DNA of 5,106 nt from contig JAHJXP010000150.1 of the NCBI GenBank assembly GCA_018827585.1, positions 1-5,106 of the forward strand. Reading direction: 5' to 3'. Under the pieces are notes generated by a model. That model was not told the origin of the DNA and searched no databases. It saw nothing but the letters and a program-made list of their open reading frames with translations. Both the position numbers and the translations under genes were made by a program. Source of the DNA: Pseudomonadota bacterium (GTDB taxonomy: Bacteria; Desulfobacterota; Syntrophia; Syntrophales; UBA5619). Shown one piece after another: positions 1 through 5,037 of this stretch (the first letter of the stretch is position 1; every line of letters starts with the position of its first letter).

Positions 1-1
1 A

Positions 2-829
2 CGGGTAAGCGAGCACGGCGCGGCGCCGCTGTGCTGGAGCGTCGCCCATCTGGGGCCGCTGGCCGCCACGGCGACGGATGCCGCCCTCGCCTACGCGGTC
101 CTGGCCGGTCCCGATCCCAGGGACCCGTCCTCCCTGCAGCAACCGCTGCCCACCCTGGACGGATGGGACAGGATGGACCTAAGCGGCCTGACGCTGGGAG
201 TCTATTGGCCGTGGTTCCGGCACGCCGCCCCCGATGTCGTATCGGCCTGCGAATCAATGCTCGGGCAGCTCGAACGGAGGGGGGCCGGAGTGCGCGAAAT
301 TTCCCTTCCCGACCTGGAGGCCGGGCGGCTGGCGCATACCGTCACGATCGCCGGAGAGATGGCGCAGGCGCTGAGTCACACGTACAAAGCCCACCGCCGC
401 GAGCACGGCCTGGATGTCCGCATCAACCTGGCCCTGGCGCGCGCAATGACCGCCAGCGACTACGTCCAGGCCCAGCGGGTGCGCACCCGCATGATCGCCA
501 ATTTCAACCGCGCCCTGGAGAACGCGGACGTGATCGTCACCCCGGCCACCGGCCTGGTTGCGCCTTTAATCCCCAAGACCGCCCTGCCCTACGGCGAATC
601 GGACCTGACGACCCTCGTCGAGATCATGCGTTTTTCCACTCCGGCAAACATGACGGGACTGCCGGCCATTTCTTTCCCGGCGGGCTACAACGACGCCGGT
701 CTTCCCGTCGGCATGCAGGCCATCGGCCGCCCCTGGCAGGAACAGACGCTCCTGCGCCTGGCGCTGACCGCCGAACAGGTCGTGGAACGAAAAGCCCCGC
801 AGGTGCATTACCCGATCCTGCCGGGGTAG
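2..829 (+). CDS. Amidase-signature family enzyme, C-terminal part (5' truncated by window edge)
   Basis: This frame is open from the first complete codon to a TAG at 827-829 (275 residues). It starts at GRVSEHG, which matches the end of the family segment usually read as KPTYGRVS, so the Ser-cisSer-Lys catalytic triad and the Gly/Ser-rich signature lie upstream of the window. Visible family marks are GPLAATATDAALAYAVLAG near residues 19-37, the DVIVTPAT strand near residue 180, and NMTGLPAISFPAGYNDAG followed by LPVGMQAIGRPWQE near residues 215-250. Amidase-signature enzymes hydrolyse amide bonds (small amides, acylamides, aryl amides) or act as GatA of the tRNA amidotransferase. No GatB or GatC gene follows in this window, so a stand-alone cytoplasmic amidase or amidohydrolase is more likely, but the substrate cannot be read. 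An internal ATG at 173 is not the start, because homology continues upstream of it. The DNA is visibly more GC-rich than the right end of the window. The family call is firm and the substrate is unknown. Confidence 0.93.
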   Translation, partial: RVSEHGAAPLCWSVAHLGPLAATATDAALAYAVLAGPDPRDPSSLQQPLPTLDGWDRMDLSGLTLGVYWPWFRHAAPDVVSACESMLGQLERRGAGVREISLPDLEAGRLAHTVTIAGEMAQALSHTYKAHRREHGLDVRINLALARAMTASDYVQAQRVRTRMIANFNRALENADVIVTPATGLVAPLIPKTALPYGESDLTTLVEIMRFSTPANMTGLPAISFPAGYNDAGLPVGMQAIGRPWQEQTLLRLALTAEQVVERKAPQVHYPILPG

Positions 830-844
830 TTCTTGGAAGAATCG

Positions 845-895
845 GGGAGGGGGCTTGTTCCGGAAACCCAAAGGGATCGGAACGAGCCCCCTCCC
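845..895 (+). terminator. Strong intergenic hairpin, likely terminator of the amidase gene
   Basis: A 17-nt left arm (845-861) pairs over its whole length with a 17-nt right arm (879-895), with one G-U pair and a 17-nt loop (862-878). The hairpin begins 16 bases after the amidase stop. The T-run TTTTT lies at 906-910, about ten bases past the stem, so this is not a textbook intrinsic terminator. The very stable GC-rich stem still makes transcription stop or 3'-end protection likely. Confidence 0.6.
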
Positions 896-1018
896 AGGAA
901 CCCTATTTTTGGTTCATACGGTTGACGCGTAGCTTCCTGAAAGTGAGCGTCCAGTAATTTTGCTGGATAGCCACTCTTTTAAATGGCATTCGTTTATCGA
1001 ATTCGGACGGAATAGTTC

Positions 1019-1050
1019 AAGGATAGTGCCGGTGTACTGAAGGATAGTGC
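1019..1050. repeat. Two 11-bp direct repeats, 21-bp period
   Basis: AAGGATAGTGC occurs at 1019-1029 and again at 1040-1050, so equivalent bases are 21 bp apart, about two helical turns. The pair lies 95-126 bases upstream of the likely start of the C39-like peptidase gene. Direct repeats on one helix face could be a binding site for a regulator, but no regulator gene is nearby and only two copies exist. The repeat itself is seen directly; any role is inference. Confidence 0.4.
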
Positions 1051-1144
1051 GGGGTTAGTATGCCGTCGGCCCAGCACGTACTGTGCGGGAACTCGCGTGT
1101 TGGGACACGTTCTCAATAAGAGTCAGCGAAGAGAACAGCACCTC

Positions 1145-1804
1145 ATGGCGCACGAACAGCAAAAAAGACCATTACGTCACGGAGTAAGCTTAACTCCGAG
1201 AGAAGGACGGTGGACGGGACCGTTTGTTGTCCTGGTTACGCTTTTGCTCTTGGTGCTGGGTTGCTCGACCGAGCACCGGGAACTCGCGGTTCCCGACGTG
1301 CGGCAGGCAACCGATTATACCTGCGGCGCGTCGGCGCTTCAAGCTGTGCTGGCTTACTATGGCATAGAAACCCGCGAAGATCTTCTCGCGCGGGAGCTCG
1401 GTGCTGATCCGAATAAGGGTGTGAATCCACCTGCCATAATCAGGGTAGCACGGGCTCGGGGTTTAACGGCTGAGCTGCGGCAAGGAATGACGGTCGGTGA
1501 AATCGCCGCGATCGTTCACGCCGGATCGCCCGTGCTGGTCGCGCTCCAAGCCTGGTCGGACAAGCCACGTTCGACCTATCGGGATGATTGGGACGACGGT
1601 CATTATGCGATTATCATTGCCGTCGAACCAGACGCAGTAGTGTTCGAGGACCCGTCGGTTCTTGGCAGCCGCGCAGTGTTGAGCCGAGGAGAATTCGAAG
1701 ACCGTTGGCACGATACCGACGGCACCCACCGCTACGTGCGGATGGGAATTATCTTCAGCGGCAAAAACCCCGTTTCGCGGCCCCCGCGAGTTCCAATGGA
1801 GTGA
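1145..1804 (+). CDS. C39-like cysteine peptidase, predicted lipoprotein
   Basis: The 219-residue product (from ATG 1145) has a long basic N-terminus, a hydrophobic segment at about residues 27-39 (FVVLVTLLLLVLG) and a lipobox VLGC with Cys40 as the lipidation site. The rest is a papain-like C39 domain. It shows Q54 (oxyanion hole), catalytic Cys60 in DYTCGASALQAVLAYYG, His153 in DDGHYAIIIAV and Asp169 in VVFEDPSVLG, so the full catalytic set is present. C39 peptidases classically cut double-Gly leaders inside ABC exporters. This one stands alone, without transporter or ATPase domains, so it probably acts outside the inner membrane on an unknown substrate. A GTG at 1097 would add 16 polar residues. 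ATG 1145 gives the more normal signal peptide, although neither start has a good ribosome binding site. PA2778-type lipoprotein peptidases are a related alternative, but no TPR tail is present. Confidence 0.85.
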   Translation: MAHEQQKRPLRHGVSLTPREGRWTGPFVVLVTLLLLVLGCSTEHRELAVPDVRQATDYTCGASALQAVLAYYGIETREDLLARELGADPNKGVNPPAIIRVARARGLTAELRQGMTVGEIAAIVHAGSPVLVALQAWSDKPRSTYRDDWDDGHYAIIIAVEPDAVVFEDPSVLGSRAVLSRGEFEDRWHDTDGTHRYVRMGIIFSGKNPVSRPPRVPME

Positions 1805-1810
1805 AGATTC

Positions 1811-1966
1811 TTGCCTGCCTTGAGCCGGTCCCTGGAAATGCATCCCCTGGGAGAACTCAAGCAGCGGCAAGCACCGCGGATAATTCTAACACAGGTTGTC
1901 TTAGGGGTGCCTGGTGTGGCTTTAGGTGTGTTTTATCTTCTCGTACGTCAGTCGAACGATTATTGA
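1811..1966 (+). CDS. Possible small single-pass membrane protein
   Basis: This short frame begins just after the C39-like peptidase stop and ends at TGA 1964-1966. From TTG 1811 it gives 51 residues. GGAG at 1798-1801, inside the end of the upstream gene, sits nine bases before this TTG, which is why I chose that start. ATG 1838 (42 residues, starting MHPLGELKQRQAPR) is the alternative but has no Shine-Dalgarno sequence. The product has a charged, basic N-terminal half, then one hydrophobic segment, IILTQVVLGVPGVALGVFYL, then LVRQSNDY. This layout resembles a real small transmembrane peptide. Translational coupling to the peptidase is possible because only six bases separate stop and start. 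I do not recognise a family. The frame could be chance, since it is short and uses a rare start. Confidence 0.35.
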   Translation: MPALSRSLEMHPLGELKQRQAPRIILTQVVLGVPGVALGVFYLLVRQSNDY

Positions 1967-2003
1967 AAAAATCAGGAAGGCGATTTTTGTATCATCCTTC
2001 CTG
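1966..2003 (-). terminator. Terminator-like hairpin oriented to the minus strand
   Basis: CAGGAAGG (1973-1980) and CCTTCCTG (1996-2003) are perfect inverted repeats with a 15-nt loop. Read on the minus strand, the stem is followed by AT and then a run of five Ts (complement of 1966-1970), the form of an intrinsic terminator. On the plus strand no T-run follows. No minus-strand gene lies just to its right, so it either blocks antisense transcription or is left over from an earlier arrangement. It could also serve as a plain 3'-end hairpin for the upstream plus-strand transcript. Confidence 0.45.
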
Positions 2004-2056
2004 TTATCCACAAAACGCCAACCTCAACGAAAATGCAGCACTTCAATCCAAAATCA

Positions 2057-2084
2057 TTGATGTTGTTTACTCAGCAATTATGAT
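2057..2084 (+). promoter_or_regulatory. Candidate sigma-70 promoter for the EamA transporter
   Basis: TTGATG at 2057-2062 (4 of 6 bases matching TTGACA) and TATGAT at 2079-2084 (5 of 6 matching TATAAT) are separated by 16 bp. Transcription would begin near 2091, leaving a leader of about 70 bases before the preferred ATG at 2161. The site sits in an AT-rich gap directly upstream of a gene that needs its own promoter. The match comes from reading only. Confidence 0.4.
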
Positions 2085-2160
2085 ATCGATGCACTGCCCT
2101 GTGGGCGGGTAGCTTCATATGTACCTTCAGAAACCTCAGTTCTGTGTGATGGCGGAGCGA

Positions 2161-3078
2161 ATGAACAAAGACACACCACTGCAGACATTCCCATCGCACC
2201 TCGTTTGGCTGCTTGTAGGCCTCACGCTGGGCTGGGGGATCAATTGGCCGATCATGAAGGCAGTGCTGTTCGAGATGGCCCCGATGCACTTCCGGACCCT
2301 GTGCCTGTTCTTCGGAGCAGCCGGCCTTTTCACCATTGCCCGTATGAGCGGCCTGCCGATACGGATTCCGAAGGGGCAGTGGCCGCAGACGATCGCCATT
2401 GCGCTTGTCAATACGATGGGCTGGAACATATTCGCCGTCTATGGCGTCCAGTTGATGGCGTCGGGTCGGGCGGCCATCCTCGGTTATACCATGCCGGTGT
2501 GGAGCGTGATCATCGCGACCTGGCTTCTGAAGGAACCCTTTACGAAGCGCCGGGCACTCGGCTGTGTACTGGGGGGCGCCGGTTTGCTGCTTCTTCTCGG
2601 GGAGGAGATTCAGGCCGTGGGGCGCTCGCCGCTCGGCGCGATACTCATGGTCGGCGCCGCGGTCAGCTGGGCCATAGGCACCATCATGATGAAGCGCTGG
2701 CCCGTCTCCCTTCCCGTTTCGGCCTTCACCGCATGGCAGTTGCTGATCAGCGTCCCTCCCATCATCCTCTTTGCGATTATCTTCGAGAGCGGGACTTTCA
2801 ATCCGTTCGCTCTGTCTCTGTGGCCGATGCTCGGGGTATTCTACAATGTGTTGGTGGCATTCACTTTCTGCTACTGGGCGTGGATCAAGATCGCTCTCAT
2901 TGCGCCGGTCGGTGTCTCCAGCATCTCGATCATGATGACCCCGGTGGTCGGCGTGTTCAGCGGGATGCTGTTGTTGGGTGAGACACCCCATTGGCAGGAC
3001 TATGCGGCGCTTGTCCTGGTGGTGACTTCGCTTGCCACGGTTCTGATGCCGGCCAAGCCGATGGCGCCGAGGTCATAG
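2161..3078 (+). CDS. DMT superfamily (EamA family) transporter
   Basis: The 305-residue protein is almost wholly hydrophobic and fits ten transmembrane helices arranged as two EamA repeats, roughly residues 14-146 and 158-297. Family marks include GLTLGWGINWPIMK in helix 1, SGRAAILGYTMPVWSVII followed by LLKEPFTKRRALG closing repeat one, and SSISIMMTPVVGVFSGMLLL then GETPHWQDYAAL in repeat two. Such inner-membrane carriers (YdcZ/RhaT/RarD-like drug/metabolite transporters) usually export amino acids or other small metabolites; the substrate cannot be told here. Length is normal for the family. ATG 2161 was chosen because it leaves a short N-terminus ahead of helix 1 and has GGAG at 2154-2157, though only three bases away. 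In-frame ATGs at 2149 and 2119 are possible. A candidate promoter lies at 2057-2084. The gene is convergent with the esterase gene. Confidence 0.9.
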   Translation: MNKDTPLQTFPSHLVWLLVGLTLGWGINWPIMKAVLFEMAPMHFRTLCLFFGAAGLFTIARMSGLPIRIPKGQWPQTIAIALVNTMGWNIFAVYGVQLMASGRAAILGYTMPVWSVIIATWLLKEPFTKRRALGCVLGGAGLLLLLGEEIQAVGRSPLGAILMVGAAVSWAIGTIMMKRWPVSLPVSAFTAWQLLISVPPIILFAIIFESGTFNPFALSLWPMLGVFYNVLVAFTFCYWAWIKIALIAPVGVSSISIMMTPVVGVFSGMLLLGETPHWQDYAALVLVVTSLATVLMPAKPMAPRS

Positions 3079-3082
3079 AAAT

Positions 3083-3124
3083 GGCCTTTACCGAAGGCCG
3101 CCCGGTCCTTCTCAAGACGGCCTT
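3083..3124. terminator. Overlapping hairpins between convergent genes
   Basis: GGCCTT (3083-3088) pairs with AAGGCC (3094-3099) over a 5-nt loop. AAGGCCG (3094-3100) can instead pair with CGGCCTT (3118-3124), so the middle arm has two partners. The structure lies between the stops of the transporter (3078) and the minus-strand esterase (3123) and overlaps the esterase stop codon. T-runs are poor on both sides; the minus strand has only ATTTC. A bidirectional terminator role fits the position but is inferred. Confidence 0.42.
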
Positions 3125-3752
3125 ACTCCACCGCACCGCTCTTCTTTAGTAGGGCTGCAATCGACTCAGCCAGCCTGCGGTATCCTGCGGCATTTGGATG
3201 GATATAATCCGACTTGAGGGAACCATCGGACAGCACCATGGGCAGGGCCTTCTCTTCGATGGGAAGGCGCATTTCCGCGGCTGTCTCTCGGTAAAAGAGC
3301 GGGGGTGACAGGGACAAACCCGGAGACGGCACCGCGATGATAACAACAGCGACTCCCCGCTCCCGCGCTAACCGAGTCATTGCCCGTAAATTATTGGCGG
3401 TTTGCCGCTGATCCAATCGACGGAGCATATCATTACCACCGTGGCAAAGGATCATGAGTGCAGGTTTTTCTCTCTCAAGCACCCCCGGTAGACGAGATAA
3501 CCCTTGACCTGTTATCTCTCCCGGAACCCCGGAATTAACCACCCGCCGACCGACCAGACGCTCCAGGATCGCCGGGTAGCTTTCTGTAAGTGTGGCCCCG
3601 GTTCCGAAGGTCAGGCTGTCACCAAACGCCACTATGACCGCATCACTGGCAAGGCGGGGCAACTTGGCGCCGGAAGAGCAGGCCATCAGAAAGGCACTGG
3701 TAACGATGGTCAGCAGAAGGGAAACCAGCAACCTTTTTCTTTTCGTGATCAT
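3123..3752 (-). CDS. SGNH/GDSL hydrolase, TesA-like arylesterase, predicted lipoprotein
   Basis: The 209-residue product starts MITKRKRLLVSLLLTIVTSA and has a lipobox LMAC with Cys25, so a lipid-anchored envelope enzyme is predicted. All SGNH blocks are present in order: block I AFGDSLTFGTG with nucleophile Ser46, block II NSGVPGEITGQGLSRLPGVL with Gly75, block III HGGNDML with Asn107, and block V SDYIHPNAAGY with Asp182 and His185. The order and length match TesA-type multifunctional acyl-CoA thioesterase, lysophospholipase and arylesterase proteins, which hydrolyse esters or thioesters of small or acyl substrates in the periplasm. ATG 3752 (minus strand) was chosen because it starts directly at the basic n-region of the signal peptide; GGTGA lies about eight bases upstream. 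A GTG at 3800 would add 16 residues that do not look like part of a signal peptide. The gene is transcribed alone, convergent with the EamA gene. The fold and active site are firm; the natural substrate is not known. Confidence 0.92.
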   Translation of the reverse strand: MITKRKRLLVSLLLTIVTSAFLMACSSGAKLPRLASDAVIVAFGDSLTFGTGATLTESYPAILERLVGRRVVNSGVPGEITGQGLSRLPGVLEREKPALMILCHGGNDMLRRLDQRQTANNLRAMTRLARERGVAVVIIAVPSPGLSLSPPLFYRETAAEMRLPIEEKALPMVLSDGSLKSDYIHPNAAGYRRLAESIAALLKKSGAVE

Positions 3753-4037
3753 GCCATTGTCACCATAAAGTGAATAAAACGCCGCTTCATGCCGCGGCAC
3801 TCAAGCATAATATCATCATGTCAGAAGTTTTACGATTGGGAACCACCAGAGAAAGCGGGTTGACTCCAGATTCTTAGATCCCTTCCCCAGTCTAACGCCA
3901 CCCGACATAATGGTCGGCAGCGGTATATACTTCTTCAAGTCATTAAATTGTCAAACTAAAGAAAGTTGCTGGATTTCAATTCGTTATCAAGGATGTCTTT
4001 TTTCTCAATACCTATGTTATAGTTAATTAAAACACAA
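3753..4037. other. Long intergenic region without a recognisable gene
   Basis: This stretch separates the minus-strand esterase from the plus-strand small-gene cluster and so must hold divergent control signals. It becomes AT-rich toward the right. I find no reading frame with a ribosome binding site and no convincing long inverted repeat. The minus-strand promoter of the esterase should lie near 3805-3840, where TATTAT-like sequence occurs on the minus strand, but no good -35 partner is visible. Confidence 0.6.
4015..4023 (+). promoter_or_regulatory. Candidate extended -10 promoter for the small-gene cluster
   Basis: TGT followed directly by TATAGT (4018-4023, 5 of 6 bases matching TATAAT) forms an extended -10 element in an AT-rich stretch. 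No good -35 hexamer is present at 16-18 bp, as is common for extended -10 promoters. Transcription would begin near 4030. It would read through the TAG-broken frame at 4038-4220 into the holin-like gene, giving that gene a leader of about 230 bases. Confidence 0.33.
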
Positions 4038-4220
4038 ATGACCGGCTCACTACAGCGCAGTATCCAACGGATGCATGATCGAAATATATCGTAGCATGGT
4101 AGGGATACGCTCAAGGCCCTTTGTATCAAACCCTATCTAAAGGGACGTGACGAGAAAGGGATCGAGAAGGCCAACAAAACCTACGCAGATCTCGTTGATC
4201 GGTTCTACCGGGAAAATTAA
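4038..4220 (+). pseudogene. Short reading frame interrupted by one TAG, possible gene remnant
   Basis: From ATG 4038 the frame reads MTGSLQRSIQRMHDRNIS, meets TAG at 4092-4094, then stays open to TAA 4218-4220. The downstream part reads HGRDTLKALCIKPYLKGR and then DEKGIEKANKTYADLVDRFYREN. This second part is rich in charged residues with helical spacing and looks like the C-terminal end of a real soluble protein. It has no ATG, GTG or TTG of its own after the TAG, and ATG 4038 lacks a Shine-Dalgarno sequence. It ends 38 bases before the holin-like gene, on the same strand. The simplest reading is a decayed gene tail; a chance open frame is the main alternative. I do not recognise the family. 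Confidence 0.28.
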
Positions 4221-4258
4221 GGATGATTTGACTCGAAACAGAGAAGGAGAAGATGCAT

Positions 4259-4519
4259 ATGAAGCTCAACATTAAGGCATTCGCACTGACTTGCGGCATA
4301 GTCTGGGGACTAGGACTTTTTTTCCTTACTTGGTGGATCATCGCATTTGACGGGTCTATAGGGGAACCTACGCTCATCGGCAGGCTATACCGTGGTTACA
4401 CGATCTCTCCTATAGGCAGCGTAATAGGGTTGATATGGGCGTTTTTCGATGGCCTGATTGGCGGCGTAGTATTTGCGTGGCTCTATAACAAAATAACGGG
4501 TTTCGCAGAGTCCAAGTAG
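4259..4519 (+). CDS. Small two-helix membrane protein, bacteriophage-holin-like family
   Basis: The 86-residue product begins MKLNIKAFALTCGIVWGLG and has two hydrophobic segments, about residues 7-30 and 52-77. They are joined by a conserved-looking polar loop, GEPTLIGRLYRGYTISPIGS, and the end is short and charged (GFAESK). Gly and Trp are common in both helices, and the second contains WAFFDGLIGGVVFAWLYNK. I recall this pattern from chromosomal proteins annotated as bacteriophage holin in environmental bacteria. The name is inherited, and no endolysin or phage gene is nearby here. The ribosome binding site decides the start: GGAG at 4246-4249 is nine bases from ATG 4259 but only three from the in-frame ATG at 4253, so 4259 is preferred. 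It probably begins a same-strand cluster with the DUF6868-like gene. Membrane location is well supported; function is not. Confidence 0.82.
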   Translation: MKLNIKAFALTCGIVWGLGLFFLTWWIIAFDGSIGEPTLIGRLYRGYTISPIGSVIGLIWAFFDGLIGGVVFAWLYNKITGFAESK

Positions 4520-4558
4520 GCAAGAGCAAGAGGTGCCGAACAATTTCGTGCAGTCTAT

Positions 4559-4581
4559 GTTTTGCCGGGGGCGGGTAAAAC
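4559..4581 (+). other. Intergenic hairpin between the two small membrane genes
   Basis: GTTTTGCC (4559-4566) pairs with GGTAAAAC (4574-4581), with one G-U pair, over a 7-nt G-rich loop. It lies 40 bases after the holin-like stop and 47 bases before the next start. No T-run follows, so it is more likely an mRNA stability or processing element than a terminator. It may also mark a transcript boundary, given the -10-like sequence just downstream. Confidence 0.35.
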
Positions 4582-4591
4582 GAAACTGCAG

Positions 4592-4597
4592 TATAAT
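4592..4597 (+). promoter_or_regulatory. Perfect -10 hexamer upstream of the DUF6868-like gene
   Basis: TATAAT at 4592-4597 is an exact -10 consensus and would start transcription near 4604, leaving a 25-base leader that includes the Shine-Dalgarno sequence. The expected -35 region is G-rich and does not resemble TTGACA, and there is no TG one base before the hexamer. A weak or activator-dependent internal promoter is possible. Confidence 0.25.
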
Positions 4598-4628
4598 GTT
4601 AGATGCGGAGGAAGACAGGAGGAGTATC

Positions 4629-4871
4629 ATGGACATTCAGAAGCTCAAGACATTCTTCATGTGGTGCACGATAATGAACGGCGCCCTGTTATTATTGTGG
4701 ACCATTATGTGTGTATTCGCTATGGATTGGGTGTACCGTACCCAGTGTAGATGGTTTCCCATGCCCAAGGAATCCTTCACCGTAGTCATGTATTCGTTCC
4801 TTGGGTTGTTTAAGATCTTCGTCCTGACGTTCAATGCCATTCCTTACGTGGCGTTGCTGATTATGGGATGA
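4629..4871 (+). CDS. Small two-helix membrane protein, DUF6868-like
   Basis: The 80-residue product starts MDIQKLKTFFMWCTIMNGAL and has two membrane segments, about residues 9-31 and 52-78. The loop between them, DWVYRTQCRWFPMPKESF, and the tail, SFLGLFKIFVLTFNAIPYVA then LLIMG, match what I recall of the DUF6868 family: short inner-membrane proteins of unknown function ending in a Pro-Tyr and hydrophobic tail. Length agrees with a complete family member. The start is set by AGGAGGAG at 4617-4624, ideally placed before ATG 4629; a longer frame from GTG 4533 has no such site and adds residues unlike the family. It follows the holin-like gene by 109 bases, with a hairpin and a -10-like hexamer between them. 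No enzyme motif is visible, so a structural or regulatory membrane role is all that can be guessed. Confidence 0.82.
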   Translation: MDIQKLKTFFMWCTIMNGALLLLWTIMCVFAMDWVYRTQCRWFPMPKESFTVVMYSFLGLFKIFVLTFNAIPYVALLIMG

Positions 4872-4967
4872 ACCGAAATATTCAACATCCATCTCCACGG
4901 TATTGTTTCTCCGCCCGTGAGCCGGGGCGTTACCCTCTTGAAAAATGAGGATAGGTTATGGGAATAA

Positions 4968-4996
4968 TTGATCAGGAATGAAGGGATTTTTTTAAT
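4968..4996 (+). promoter_or_regulatory. Candidate sigma-70 promoter for the cytidylate-kinase-like gene
   Basis: TTGATC at 4968-4973 (4 of 6 bases matching TTGACA) and TTTAAT at 4991-4996 (5 of 6 matching TATAAT) are separated by exactly 17 bp in an AT-rich gap. Transcription would start near 5003, about 35 bases before the ATG, leaving room for the strong ribosome binding site. This suggests the kinase-like gene can be expressed apart from the upstream small genes. Confidence 0.42.
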
Positions 4997-5037
4997 AGCT
5001 GTATATAGATAATTCATAAAGAAAGGAGGACTTTGAG

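Noticed and set aside
31..957. A 308-codon plus-strand frame overlapping the amidase
   Set aside because: It is in a different frame from the clear amidase homology, its product is a low-complexity Arg/Gly/Pro sequence typical of GC-rich shadows, and it runs through the terminator hairpin.
1070..1089. Short hairpin GCAC-GTACT-GTGC with flanking CCC/GGG in the C39 leader
   Set aside because: The stem is only four plus three pairs with a bulge and has no T-run or conserved riboswitch features, so it is not separable from chance.
2004..2012. TTATCCACA, an exact DnaA-box consensus, as a sign of a replication origin
   Set aside because: It is a single copy with no further boxes, no AT-rich unwinding region with repeats, and no dnaA, dnaN or parAB genes. 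A chance nine-base match in a window of this size is plausible.
1588..2112. A 174-codon plus-strand frame covering the end of the C39-like gene and the gap
   Set aside because: The first part is a shadow of the peptidase, there is no ribosome binding site, and the second part shows no protein-like pattern.
2071..2991. A 306-codon open frame antisense to the EamA transporter gene
   Set aside because: It mirrors almost the whole transporter gene, its product is rich in His, Arg, Gln and Pro with no domain or membrane logic, and it lacks a sensible start context. It is a codon-bias shadow.
4533..4628. A 32-residue N-terminal extension of the DUF6868-like protein from GTG 4533
   Set aside because: There is no Shine-Dalgarno sequence at 4533, while AGGAGGAG sits ideally before ATG 4629, where the family-like N-terminus begins. 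The extension also spans the hairpin at 4559-4581.
4912..4929. CGCCC/GGGCG inverted repeat after the DUF6868-like gene as a terminator
   Set aside because: The stem has only five pairs and no T-run follows; the T-run at 4987-4993 is too far away and has no stem before it.
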